From: Bacteroidota bacterium
Lineage (GTDB): Bacteria > Bacteroidota > Bacteroidia > J057
Reading direction: 5' to 3'
NCBI GenBank assembly: GCA_003696835.1
Contig: RFHT01000510.1
Location: 1-41,102 of the forward strand
DNA: 41,102 nucleotides
Shown one piece after another: positions 14,734 to 24,595 of this stretch. The stretch's first letter is position 1. Every line of letters starts with the position of its first letter. The translations under genes were made by a program, and so were the position numbers. Under the pieces are notes generated by a model. The model was not told where the DNA came from, made no database searches, and was given only the letters and a program-made list of their open reading frames with translations.

Positions 14734-17700
14734 CTATGCTGTTTCTACTTCCAGCGGTATGCGTATGATAAAGGTAGTGCCCACCCCTTCTTCGCTCTCC
14801 ACCTCTATGCTGCCCTGGTGTTTTTCTATGATGCCATAACTGATAGAAAGCCCCAGCCCCGTGCCCTGCCCTACTTCTTTGGTGGTAAAAAAGGGCTCAA
14901 AAATGCGCTGACGCACCTGCTCCGGCATGCCGGTTCCATTGTCCCGTATGCGTATTTCGGCCTGCCCCTTACTCTGTGTGGTTGTAATGCATATTTCGCC
15001 GCCCTGCCCCCCCCGGGCCTCAATGGCCTGAATGGCGTTGCTCAGCAAGTTCATAAAAACCTGGTTGAGCTTGCCCGGCAGGCAAAGGATTTTGGGCAGT
15101 TGGCCGTAGTTTTTTACCACTTTGATGCCCTTTTTTAGCTTGCTGTTGAGCAGCATGAGGGTAGCGTCCAGCCCTTCGTGCAGGTCGGCGTACTTGAAGT
15201 CCTCCTCGTCCAGGCGGGAAAAATTGCGCAGGCCTACCACAATGTCGCGGGTGCGGGTGGCCCCTTCCCGTATGCCTTTGAGCAGCATTTCTATTTCTTC
15301 AAACAAATATTCCGTATCAATTTCTTCACTGTAGGCCTTCACCGCCTGTATGGCGGCCTGGAGGTCGTCACTATGCTCCAGCTCATGCATTTTTTTGAGC
15401 AGGGACTTGATGTCCTGGATGTCCCGCGCCAGGGGTCCTATATTGCCAGAGATAAAATTGATGGGGTTATTGATTTCGTGGGCAATACCGGCCGTAAGCT
15501 GGCCCAGGGAAGCCATTTTTTCCGACTCCACCAACTGCGTCTGGGTGGACTGCAGCTTGATGAGGGCATTGGCCAGTTCCTGGTTTTTTTCGTTTAGTTG
15601 GCGGGTACGTGCTTTGACCTTTTCATCCAGTTGTTCATACAGGCGGGCGTTGTCCAGGGAAATGGCCATCTGGGCCGAAAGTACATGCAGTATTTCCAGG
15701 CGTTCGGGGGTAAAAGCCCCCTCGGTGAGGTGGTTTTCCAGGTAAAGCAGGGCCATCATCTCGCCTTTGTGCACAATGGGAAAAGAGAGCACTGCCGCCG
15801 GGGAGTAAGTTTGCAAGTAGGTATCCTTGGCATACTGGGGTTCGGCTGCAGGCAGGTCTATCACCAGCTCATGCCCGGTGCGCGCCACATAGTTGATGAT
15901 GGTATGGGCAATGTGAGAGTATTCGCTGGCAGGAATGGGCTGCTGAACGTGCACTTGCTGCTGCGACTCGGCTATAGCCAGAATGAAGAGTTCACCCTCT
16001 CGATGCTCCATAAACACCCCCCGGGTAGCCCCAGCATTTTCTATCACAATTTGCATGAGCTTCTCCAGCAAATTGCTCAGCACCACCTCTCCCGATAGCG
16101 CCCGGGACGCCCGCGTAATGCTTTCGAGGTCGAGTCCAAAAATGGCATCCCTGCCGGAGGACCCGCCTGAGGAGGTATGGGGGGCAGTTTCCTGGCTGCC
16201 CATGCTGCTGACAAAGCGAGGGTAGCGCTCGGCCAGCTGAGCCACCTTTCCCATTGCTCCCCATCGCTGATAAGCCTGCGAAGCCTGCCGCAGAAAGGTC
16301 TCAGCCAAAAACCGCTTGCCACAAATGCGGTAGAATTTCCCCGCCAGCTCCCAGGCCAGGGCCTCTTCATTCAGGTACTCGTAGTCCCGGGCCAGGTCAA
16401 TGGCTTTTTCGTAATACCCCCTTGCATGCAGGTCTTCGCCCTTCACCCTCAGCAATTCGGCTTCCACCAGGTACCACTTGTGCAGGTAGTTCATGGGCGC
16501 ATATACGGCCATGCTTTTGAGCCGCTCCTGGTTGCGGTACACCCGCTTCAGCAGGCGCTTTTTCTCCGCCCTGTCGGCATGCGGCACATACACCAGCCGT
16601 ATGAGGGAATCGTAGAGGTAGTAGGCAGGCAGGCTGGTTACGGTGCCAATATCGTCGTATTCCGCATCAATTTTTTCGGCATACTGCATGGCCTGCTCAT
16701 ACTCTTCAAAGAGATAAGCCAGGTACAATTTGTTGAAATAAAACGCCAGCAGGCCGGCACTGTCACGGCTGCGCTGAAAATGCGCCTGCGTTGCAGCCTC
16801 TTTTCCCACCGAACCCCACAGGGTATGGGGGTCGGGGCCGGGCACAACGTGGTTTTGTACCACCGCACGCATCATCATGAGGTAGTTCAGCGTGGTTTCC
16901 TGCTTGAGTTGACGCACCTCCCCTATGTATTGGTCGATGTCCTGTATGAGCTGCTGCAGCTCATCGCCACACATCAGGCGAGCATACAGATACTGGTTGA
17001 CACAAAAGCTGGCCGAAGCCAGGTCGCCCGACTTCAGGCCGGCCTGGTAGCCTTCCAGCAGGGGTTGGTAGGTTTCGCGCACATGCTGCTTGAGGTGCCA
17101 GAGAGTGGTGAAAAACACGAAATAGCTGCGGGCGATCATTTCCCTGGCGTTATTCCGCTCCAACATTTTCAACCCCAGCTGCCCGTAGCTATACCCTTGC
17201 TCTACCTTGCCAGTATGTACCAGCACAATGCCATAGTTAATAAAAATACCAGGCGAAAAAGGCGAATTGCCGTACTGCAGTACCAGCTCTACCTGCTTGA
17301 GGGTCATCAGGGGCGCCAGCCGCGGGCGGGTAATGTGGATAATGGGCGTCACTACGTAAATGATGCGCATGATGGCCAACAGGTGGGGGTCTTCGGCCAG
17401 AGGCAGTTGCAGCAGAGCCTCAAAGGACTTTTTGCGCAGTTTGCGGCCCACTTTGCTAAAGTGCCGCCTGATGCGGTAGTTGCTGGGTTTGAGAGGTACT
17501 TCAATGCCCAGTTGTTTGAGCACATACAGGCCGGTGCTGGCGGCCTCACTCAGCCTGTTTTGGGCAATGAGCGACTGTATTTTGAGTTCGTACGGGGTGG
17601 CTTTGTCCACCACCCGTACCGTATGCCTCAGCAGCTTATCTATCCAGTTCTCCATGCGGGCGTAGTCACCGGTCATGTAGGCAGCCTTGGCTGCCTCGGT

Positions 17701-20043
17701 GTACAGGGTTACATTGAGCTGGTAATGGGCCTGCCACGGAAAGGCCTCCAGGGCCTGCATACCGGCTTCCAGGTACATGATAGCAGCATTGTATGCCGCC
17801 GCCACGTTGGACTTTTTGCCCGCTATCAGATTTAGCCTGCCCACATTTACCTGCTCTTCGGGCAGCGCTATGGCTTGCCGTCCCCGGTTCCATTGGTGTA
17901 CAATGTCGAAAATGTGTTTCTCCCACCTGTCAGGTGGGATCAGCTCCAGCAAATGCCGGCCAATTTTGAGATGGAGACGGGTGGCTTCCTCTTGCTCAAT
18001 GGCATCATATACCGCCTTGCGAATGCGGTCGTGGGCAAATTTGTAATGCCCCTTCAGGTCCATTACCAGCCCCAGTGCCAGGGCAGGCTCCAGTTGCTCG
18101 CGCGTATAGTCTGGAGGATGCTCCACAATGGCACAAAGTACACTCAGCTTAAACTGGTTGCCTATGCAGGCAGCATGCATCAGCACCTCCCGGCTTTCCT
18201 GGGGCAGCTTTTGTATGCGGGCCGCCATCAGGTCCACCACATTCTCCGAGATCCCCAGCTGCTGAATACCTGCCAGTTCCCACTCCCATTTGCCGTCCCG
18301 GAATACCAGCAGCCCGTTTTCATATATAGACTGAAGGATTTGCCGCAGAAAAAAGGGATTCCCCTGGGTTTTGTCGTACAACACAGCCGCCAGTGGCTTG
18401 CTGGCCGCTGCGCCTATGCCCAGGCTGTCGCTGATCCACTCATTGGCTTCATCCAGGCTGAGGTTGCCCAGCTTCAGCACTTCCACCCTGCTGGGCATGC
18501 TGCGCACAAGGGAAAGAAATGCGCGCACCCGCTCGTCCGCTTCCTGTTCGCGCCAGGCGGCTATCACCCACAGGTATGGGTTTGAGGGGCCTTCTGCAAT
18601 GAGCTTAAACAATTCCAGGGAGGCAGGATCGGTCCACTGAAAATCGTCGAGAAAGATCACCAACGGATGCCCTTTGTCCGAAATCACCCTCAAAAAGTTC
18701 GTGAGCACCCACAAAAAGCGGTTGAGCGCTTCTTCAGTTCCCATGTCCGTCCCCTGGGGTTGCTCGCCTATGATGAGGTTCAGACGGGGAATAATATGAG
18801 AGAGAATAGAACCGCTTTGCCCCAGCGAATGCAGGATTTTTTGTTTCCATTGCTCCAGGTGGGTATTGTCCTGCATCAGGAGTTGGTTGGTGAAATCGCC
18901 GAAAGCCTGAATCCAGCCTGAGTAGGGCACGTGCTGATTGAATTGCTCAAAGCGGCCTTCCAAGAAGTAGGTATTTTCTTCCCTGAGTGAGACTTTTAGC
19001 CGATGAATGATGGTGGTTTTTCCCTGGCCGGTGTAGCCAGGTATGAGGGTGATTTTGAAACCGCCCTTTATCACCTGCTCATAGGTGCGCCTAAGCTGCT
19101 GCCTGGCCCTTTTACGACCGTAAAGCCTGTCTTTAATGCGCAGCTTGCCTTCTTCCTGGTCCAGTTCCCCAATGTGCATGGCCCTGCTCTGCCGCCATTG
19201 CCGCTGGCAAGTCTCCAGGTCTTTGAGCAGGCCTGCAGCCGACTGGTAGCGTTCGTCGGCATTTTTGGCCAGCAGCTTCATAATGATGCGGGAAAGGGTT
19301 TCGGGTATCTCCAGCTCCGGGTGCAGCAGGTGGGGCTCCACGGGATTAACGGCCACATGGGCATGGACCATTTCCACCGCATCGGGATAGTTAAAAGGCA
19401 ACTCCCCACACAGCATTTCATACAGGCTTACCCCCAGGGCATACAAGTCGGAACGATGATCCACTGCGCGCTTGATACGGCCGGTTTGTTCGGGAGAAAG
19501 GTAGGCCAGCGTGCCTTCTATGGCGGTAAGGGGCGCCCCGGCCGCCTTGCTGAGTTGTTCAGCCGGGCAGGCCAGTTCAAAATCTATCAGGGTCATTTCC
19601 CGGCTTTGGCCATCGTAAATAAAATTATTGCCATTGATGTCGCGGTGCACAATGCCCTGCTGATGAAGCTGCTGCAGGATTTCAGCCATTTGTATAGCCA
19701 CTTCCAATAGCAGACCGATGTTGCCGGTATGCTGCTCCATGTAATCCCGCAGTCGCTCACCGGGTATGTACTCCATCACCAGGGCCAGCTTGCCTGCTTC
19801 ACGGGTGCGCCTCAGCACTTTGCGTATGCCGCGCAGGTTCAACTGCTGCGTAATGGCATATTCATTTTCGAAGTGTGCCACCTGCCGTGGCGTGGGCATG
19901 TCGGCCTTCAACACCTTGACCAGGCGGGGCGCTTCTATGCCTTCATCTCTCAAATAGATGAGGGTGCTGCCACTTTCGTATATGATATCCCGGCTATTCA
20001 GAATAAAGGGGGTTTGATGGGCACTTTCACAGACAAGGTACAA
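14734..20043 (-). CDS. Giant hybrid: Ser/Thr kinase, AAA-like ATPase, GAF and sensor histidine kinase
   Basis: A 1769-residue cytoplasmic signalling protein of the trifunctional Ser/Thr kinase / ATP-binding / histidine kinase class. The kinase domain is at about 18-285: Lys43 (VKVLK), HRDINGNN (catalytic D135) and IDFELA (D154, with Glu in place of the DFG Gly). An ATPase domain at about 305-650 has Walker A GYTGQGKT (336-343) and a Walker B-like LVIFLDDFQW. A long alpha-helical, TPR-like region covers about 700-1310, GAF about 1340-1480, and a coiled segment links to HisKA with phospho-acceptor H1522 (GIAHEINNP). HATPase motifs follow: N box NLLSNAIQ, DNGTGM and GTGLGLSI. No receiver or output domain is present, so a separate response regulator is expected. 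The frame has no ATG before codon 49, which lies inside the kinase N-lobe; a TTG at 20041-20043 is the best start. Confidence 0.9.
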   Translation of the reverse strand: MYLVCESAHQTPFILNSRDIIYESGSTLIYLRDEGIEAPRLVKVLKADMPTPRQVAHFENEYAITQQLNLRGIRKVLRRTREAGKLALVMEYIPGERLRDYMEQHTGNIGLLLEVAIQMAEILQQLHQQGIVHRDINGNNFIYDGQSREMTLIDFELACPAEQLSKAAGAPLTAIEGTLAYLSPEQTGRIKRAVDHRSDLYALGVSLYEMLCGELPFNYPDAVEMVHAHVAVNPVEPHLLHPELEIPETLSRIIMKLLAKNADERYQSAAGLLKDLETCQRQWRQSRAMHIGELDQEEGKLRIKDRLYGRKRARQQLRRTYEQVIKGGFKITLIPGYTGQGKTTIIHRLKVSLREENTYFLEGRFEQFNQHVPYSGWIQAFGDFTNQLLMQDNTHLEQWKQKILHSLGQSGSILSHIIPRLNLIIGEQPQGTDMGTEEALNRFLWVLTNFLRVISDKGHPLVIFLDDFQWTDPASLELFKLIAEGPSNPYLWVIAAWREQEADERVRAFLSLVRSMPSRVEVLKLGNLSLDEANEWISDSLGIGAAASKPLAAVLYDKTQGNPFFLRQILQSIYENGLLVFRDGKWEWELAGIQQLGISENVVDLMAARIQKLPQESREVLMHAACIGNQFKLSVLCAIVEHPPDYTREQLEPALALGLVMDLKGHYKFAHDRIRKAVYDAIEQEEATRLHLKIGRHLLELIPPDRWEKHIFDIVHQWNRGRQAIALPEEQVNVGRLNLIAGKKSNVAAAYNAAIMYLEAGMQALEAFPWQAHYQLNVTLYTEAAKAAYMTGDYARMENWIDKLLRHTVRVVDKATPYELKIQSLIAQNRLSEAASTGLYVLKQLGIEVPLKPSNYRIRRHFSKVGRKLRKKSFEALLQLPLAEDPHLLAIMRIIYVVTPIIHITRPRLAPLMTLKQVELVLQYGNSPFSPGIFINYGIVLVHTGKVEQGYSYGQLGLKMLERNNAREMIARSYFVFFTTLWHLKQHVRETYQPLLEGYQAGLKSGDLASASFCVNQYLYARLMCGDELQQLIQDIDQYIGEVRQLKQETTLNYLMMMRAVVQNHVVPGPDPHTLWGSVGKEAATQAHFQRSRDSAGLLAFYFNKLYLAYLFEEYEQAMQYAEKIDAEYDDIGTVTSLPAYYLYDSLIRLVYVPHADRAEKKRLLKRVYRNQERLKSMAVYAPMNYLHKWYLVEAELLRVKGEDLHARGYYEKAIDLARDYEYLNEEALAWELAGKFYRICGKRFLAETFLRQASQAYQRWGAMGKVAQLAERYPRFVSSMGSQETAPHTSSGGSSGRDAIFGLDLESITRASRALSGEVVLSNLLEKLMQIVIENAGATRGVFMEHREGELFILAIAESQQQVHVQQPIPASEYSHIAHTIINYVARTGHELVIDLPAAEPQYAKDTYLQTYSPAAVLSFPIVHKGEMMALLYLENHLTEGAFTPERLEILHVLSAQMAISLDNARLYEQLDEKVKARTRQLNEKNQELANALIKLQSTQTQLVESEKMASLGQLTAGIAHEINNPINFISGNIGPLARDIQDIKSLLKKMHELEHSDDLQAAIQAVKAYSEEIDTEYLFEEIEMLLKGIREGATRTRDIVVGLRNFSRLDEEDFKYADLHEGLDATLMLLNSKLKKGIKVVKNYGQLPKILCLPGKLNQVFMNLLSNAIQAIEARGGQGGEICITTTQSKGQAEIRIRDNGTGMPEQVRQRIFEPFFTTKEVGQGTGLGLSISYGIIEKHQGSIEVESEEGVGTTFIIRIPLEVETA

Positions 20044-20174
20044 AAGCTTAGTTTACGAATCCAAATTAGCGGGGGTTGGGGAAAAAATTTCTACCTTGTA
20101 CATCAGGGACTCTTCATTGCTCATGATTCCCCTGCCCATGCTTTCTGCTCATTTCTATTCAACTCAACCCCAAG

Positions 20175-21536
20175 ATGAAAAAGCGAACTTTTCTCAAAAC
20201 CTCCTCCACCCTGCTGGCCGGCAGCCTGTTTGCTCCCTGGACAGCCTGTAAGCAAAGCTCAGCCCCCCAAGAGGAAGCCCCCGTGCGAACAAACTGGGCC
20301 GGGAACCTCACTTACAGCACCAATCAACTACACCAGCCCACTTCGGTGGAAGCTCTGCAGGAGTTGGTACTCAAAAGCGAAAAAGTGCGCGCCCTGGGCT
20401 CGCGCCATTGCTTCAACCGCATAGCTGACAGCCGCTATAGCCAGATTTCGCTGGATGCTCTGCCCGCACTCATGGAAGCGGACCCGGCCGCAGGCACAGT
20501 GAGCACAGGCGCCGCCCTGCGCTACGGCCAGCTGTGTCCCTACCTGCATAAGCAGGGCCTGGCCATTCACAACCTCGCCTCCCTGCCGCATATTTCGGTA
20601 GCCGGGGCCTGTGCCACCGGCACCCACGGCTCCGGGGTACACAATGGCAACCTTTCCACGGCCGTAACAGGCATGGAGCTCGTCAGGGCCGATGGTGAGT
20701 TGGTGCAGCTCTCAGCCGCAACGCATCCCACGATCTTCCCCGGGGCAGTGGTGCACCTGGGCGCCCTGGGCATTGTCACCCGCCTTCAACTGAAGGTGCA
20801 GCCTGCCTTTCAGATGCGCCAGATGGTGTATCAGTTCCTGCCGGAGTCTCAGCTCGAAGCCCATTTCGACCAGATCATGTCGGCAGGCTATAGTGTGAGC
20901 CTGTTTACCGATTGGCAAAGCGATACCGTAAACCAGGTATGGATCAAAGAGCGCCTGGAAGAAACAAGGCCGGAAGCGCCGGCTTCTGAGTTTTTCGGTG
21001 CCAAACTGGCCACGCGCAACCTGCACCCCATCGTGGAGCTTTCGGCCGAAAACTGTACCGAACAAATGGGCGTACCAGGCCCCTGGTATGAGCGCCTGCC
21101 GCATTTTCGCATGAATTTTACCCCCAGCAGTGGTAAGGAACTGCAAACGGAGTTTTTTGTGCCCCAGGAGCGGGCCGTAGAAGCCCTGGCAGCCATGCGC
21201 GCCCTGCACCGGGAAGTTGCCGACTTGTTGTTGATTTCGGAAATACGCACCGTGGCAGCTGACCAGCTGTGGTTGAGCCCCGCTTACGGGCGCCCATCGG
21301 TAGCCATTCACTTTACCTGGAAACAGGACCGGCAGGCCCTGGACCGCATTCTGCCCAAAATTGAAAGTGCGCTGGCGCCTTTCGATATGCGCCCCCACTG
21401 GGGTAAAATATTTGGGGTACCGGCCGAAGTACTTGCGAGCCGCTATGAAAAAATGGCCGATTTTCGGGCCCTGATGAAGGAATACGACCCAAATGGCAAG
21501 TTTAAAAATGAATTTTTGGAAAGCGTGATGGCCTAG
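20175..21536 (+). CDS. FAD-linked alditol / sugar-lactone oxidase-like flavoprotein
   Basis: A 453-residue flavoprotein of the VAO/PCMH family, closest in look to alditol (xylitol) oxidase and arabinonolactone oxidase. The FAD-binding part carries VRALGSRHCFN, with H78 in the place where these enzymes bind FAD covalently, and the loop VAGACATGTHGSG (142-154). The C-terminal end FKNEFL resembles the family's closing motif. The expected reaction is oxidation of a polyol or sugar lactone with O2, releasing H2O2. The N-terminus is MKKRTFLKTSS plus a hydrophobic segment and TAC (Cys25), so it is exported, perhaps via Tat given the folded flavin, and possibly lipid-anchored. It stops 2 bp before the convergent GH3/serine-hydrolase gene and is divergent from the kinase gene. 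The substrate is not determined. Confidence 0.86.
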   Translation: MKKRTFLKTSSTLLAGSLFAPWTACKQSSAPQEEAPVRTNWAGNLTYSTNQLHQPTSVEALQELVLKSEKVRALGSRHCFNRIADSRYSQISLDALPALMEADPAAGTVSTGAALRYGQLCPYLHKQGLAIHNLASLPHISVAGACATGTHGSGVHNGNLSTAVTGMELVRADGELVQLSAATHPTIFPGAVVHLGALGIVTRLQLKVQPAFQMRQMVYQFLPESQLEAHFDQIMSAGYSVSLFTDWQSDTVNQVWIKERLEETRPEAPASEFFGAKLATRNLHPIVELSAENCTEQMGVPGPWYERLPHFRMNFTPSSGKELQTEFFVPQERAVEALAAMRALHREVADLLLISEIRTVAADQLWLSPAYGRPSVAIHFTWKQDRQALDRILPKIESALAPFDMRPHWGKIFGVPAEVLASRYEKMADFRALMKEYDPNGKFKNEFLESVMA

Positions 21537-21538
21537 CC

Positions 21539-24500
21539 TCAGCGCGCCGTGATGCGGCCTTCCAGCGAAGCGTATTGCCGGCTTTGGGCAATGGCATCAT
21601 ATACCACTTCGTGTATGCGTTCACGTATGCGCATGTCGATGAGCCGTCGGTTGTTGGCAGTGGGGTGAATGCGGTTTGAAAGAAACACAAACACCAGGTC
21701 TTCGTCGGGGTCGGCCCATACGCAGGTGCCGGTAAAACCAGTATGGCCGTAGGAGTTGGGAGAGGCCGTGGAAGCAATGGGGTAGCGCCCCCTGAGCGGC
21801 GGCTTGTCAAAGCCTAAGCCTCGGTGGCCGAGGTGCCGCTGCGTAAACAACCTGATGGTTTCTTCTTCCAGCAGTTGCTCACCGCCATAGTTGCCGCCAT
21901 TGAGCAGCATCTGAAATATAATGGCCAGGTCGTTGGCGTTGGAAAAGAGGCCTGCACTGCCTGCTACGCCACCCATAAGGGCGGCTGTGGGGTCGTGTAC
22001 ATAGCCCTTGAGCAGTTGCTTGCGCCACTTGTGGTCATACTCCGTAGGGATCAGCCTGCTACTGATCACCGACCTGCGGGGGTTGTAGCGCAGGGTCTGA
22101 AGGCCCAGCGGGCGGTAAAATTGCGTATCCAGGTAACGCTCCATGCTGTACTGGTTGATGGAGTCTATGGCCTGGTGCAGCAAGATCATGTTGATGTCGC
22201 TGTATTTGTAATTGCGGTTCTCATTGAGCCGCAGGTAGCGGGTATCTCTCCACAACGCATCGAGCTGGTGCCTGTCCATGTAAAAATCGCCGGCGACTTG
22301 TACCTTGTAGTCTCCGTTGGGAGTACGGTCAAAATACACGCCGAAAGGCGAAGTCTGCTGCCCCTTGTAGTACATATAGGGGTAAATATTCAGACTGGCG
22401 TCCAGACCGGAGTGGTGGGTGAGCAGCTCGCGTATGCTCACCTGAAAAATATTGGATTCGTTTGAAAGGGTAAGGGTGGTAGGGTGATACACAATCACCA
22501 GGGAGTCCTGGTAGCGCACGGCCTTTCGCTCCATATTCATTCTGGGTACCTCCCCACTTTCGATCAAGTCGAGCTCCCCGCTTTCCAGCTCTCCATATAT
22601 GGCTGCATACTCCTCATAAAGGAGGGTATCGGCGGTGTAGCGCACCTCGTGCATGTCGAGGGAGTCCACCAATATGCGTTTGTCTTTAAAGTACTCGCCC
22701 AGCAAATTGTCCAGCCCCAGCTTGCCGGTTTCGTACATTTTCATGCTGGCCAGGGTGGTGGCGGCCACCTTGGTAATGGAGGCCAGGTCGTAGAGGTCGG
22801 TTTCGCGCACGCGCTGGCGCCGGGAATAGGTATGATGGCCAAAGGCTTTGTGATAAATCACTTTGCCGTCTTTGGCTACCAGCACCTGGCAGCCGGGCAT
22901 GGCAAATTCCGAGATGCCTTCTTTTACGATAGAATCGATTTGCTGCAGGTCAACCGAAGAAATGTTAACGGCTTCGGGTATGGTGTAAGCCAGGCGAGTG
23001 GGCTGTGTTTGGATACCGGTACCAGCGGCAAACTGCCTGCCTACCTTTAGCGGCAGGCGCCCCTGGGCGCCTACGCCCCCAAAGAGCAGCTGAGCGGCAA
23101 CTTCCTGGGTAAGCGGGCGGTTGTTGTAGGCCTGCACCAACACGGGAAAGTCAGCAAAATAAGCCAGCACTTCTGGCGCCCCAAAGTTGACCACCACTAC
23201 CTGATGGCGTTCTTTGAGCTGGCGGAGGTCTTCTATCACTTTGCCGCTCATGAGGGTATCCAGGGGTATGTTATTCAGGGCCATCACCAGGGTGTTGAAC
23301 AGGGGTAGCTCACCCTTGTTGCGAAAAGTGAGGCCTTCCTTTCGGCTGATAGCCACTTCCTGGCCGTGAATGGATGTATAATAGCCCAAATATGTATTAA
23401 ATTCGGGCAGTTTCCCCCCCACATTGAGCACATACATGCGGCGCCCGGCCAAGTGCTGAAAGGGAAGTTGCCGCTGCGGGTCTTTTACCAGGGTAATGGC
23501 TGCCTCGGTGAGCCTGCGGCTCAGCAGGGTCGGAGCCGCCGCAGGCGGCGTTTCAGCCAACTGCTCCCTGCGGGCCGCTGCATGAAAATCCACAGCCCCC
23601 GACCAGGCCTTCGCCATCAATATTTTACGCACTTTCTGGTTAATGTCGGCCTCGGACAAATAATTTCCCTTCACCAGCTTGATGAGGGTGCGGCAGGCTT
23701 TGTCCACATCCTTTCTCAAAATCACCATATCCACCCCCGCACGCATCAGCTTGGTAAGGTAAAGGGTCAGGTCCATGCTGTCGGCCAACTCAGCTACCAG
23801 CAGCCCCTTAAACCCGATGTGGTTGTGCAAATAATCTTTGATGGAAAAGTTTTGGGCTATACTCACTACCGTATCCTCTACGATGAGGTTGGGGTTGAGC
23901 ATGAGCACAGAAATGCCCGAGCGCGCCATGGCCTTGTAGGGAGCCCACAGGCTGTCGCGGGATTGCTCGGAGGTTTTGGAAAAAGGATGGGTGTATTCAA
24001 AACGCGCACAAGCCAGCACCGTTTCTTCTTGCATCCTGCTGGTAACCTTCAGCACCTTACCTACTGTGGCGCTGCGGTGCTGGCGGTAAGGCAATATATA
24101 GAGTTGGTTGCCCAACTGTGCCGACTGATGAGCCACCTCTTTGCCCAACTTGCCTATCAGGGTGTCTTCCCTCACTGCCGCCAGCGACCAGTCGTCGGGA
24201 AACTCTACAAATTGATCGTTCTGAGCGTCACTGTACATGCCTACCAGCAATGGCAGGGCTGCATAAGACTGATACAGAAGGGTGCGTTTGTATTGTTGTT
24301 CGTAGCTGTAATTGTTAAAAATAATGCTGCCGGCATGGTATTCCCTCAGCCAGTGAGTAATGGGCAGCTGGCCTCCGGTCGTATCCGGATCCGCCACCAC
24401 TGCCAGCAGCTGACCTACTTTTTCCTCCAGGCTCATCTGCCTGAGCACAGAGTCGGCCCATTCAGACCTGGCCTGTAAAAAAGGGACATCTGCATCTTCT

Positions 24501-24595
24501 ATTTCCCTTCCTCTGTTTTCGGAATAAATGGTAGCCAGCATCACCATGGAGATACTGAATCCGAAAAAAAACAACATGGAATACCTATTCTGCAT
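21539..24595 (-). CDS. GH3-like domain fused to a class C beta-lactamase-type serine hydrolase
   Basis: 1018 residues from the ATG at 24593-24595; a GTG at 24616 is an alternative. A hydrophobic N-terminal segment (about 7-23) anchors or exports it. Residues about 45-335 follow the GH3 N-terminal layout (MSLEEKVGQLL, GFKGLLV) and about 365-520 its C-terminal domain. The usual catalytic loop with the His/Asp pair is shortened and replaced, and the nucleophile Asp region reads VAELADSM, so glycosidase activity is doubtful. From about 545 on, a CubicO/EstB-like hydrolase has the SITK box (S606, K609), YSDIN (Y798) and HTG (951-953), all intact. Such GH3/serine-hydrolase fusions in Bacteroidota are thought to act on cell-wall fragments. 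Insertions around 655-710 and 735-785 enlarge the hydrolase domain. Confidence 0.87.
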   Translation of the reverse strand: MQNRYSMLFFFGFSISMVMLATIYSENRGREIEDADVPFLQARSEWADSVLRQMSLEEKVGQLLAVVADPDTTGGQLPITHWLREYHAGSIIFNNYSYEQQYKRTLLYQSYAALPLLVGMYSDAQNDQFVEFPDDWSLAAVREDTLIGKLGKEVAHQSAQLGNQLYILPYRQHRSATVGKVLKVTSRMQEETVLACARFEYTHPFSKTSEQSRDSLWAPYKAMARSGISVLMLNPNLIVEDTVVSIAQNFSIKDYLHNHIGFKGLLVAELADSMDLTLYLTKLMRAGVDMVILRKDVDKACRTLIKLVKGNYLSEADINQKVRKILMAKAWSGAVDFHAAARREQLAETPPAAAPTLLSRRLTEAAITLVKDPQRQLPFQHLAGRRMYVLNVGGKLPEFNTYLGYYTSIHGQEVAISRKEGLTFRNKGELPLFNTLVMALNNIPLDTLMSGKVIEDLRQLKERHQVVVVNFGAPEVLAYFADFPVLVQAYNNRPLTQEVAAQLLFGGVGAQGRLPLKVGRQFAAGTGIQTQPTRLAYTIPEAVNISSVDLQQIDSIVKEGISEFAMPGCQVLVAKDGKVIYHKAFGHHTYSRRQRVRETDLYDLASITKVAATTLASMKMYETGKLGLDNLLGEYFKDKRILVDSLDMHEVRYTADTLLYEEYAAIYGELESGELDLIESGEVPRMNMERKAVRYQDSLVIVYHPTTLTLSNESNIFQVSIRELLTHHSGLDASLNIYPYMYYKGQQTSPFGVYFDRTPNGDYKVQVAGDFYMDRHQLDALWRDTRYLRLNENRNYKYSDINMILLHQAIDSINQYSMERYLDTQFYRPLGLQTLRYNPRRSVISSRLIPTEYDHKWRKQLLKGYVHDPTAALMGGVAGSAGLFSNANDLAIIFQMLLNGGNYGGEQLLEEETIRLFTQRHLGHRGLGFDKPPLRGRYPIASTASPNSYGHTGFTGTCVWADPDEDLVFVFLSNRIHPTANNRRLIDMRIRERIHEVVYDAIAQSRQYASLEGRITAR

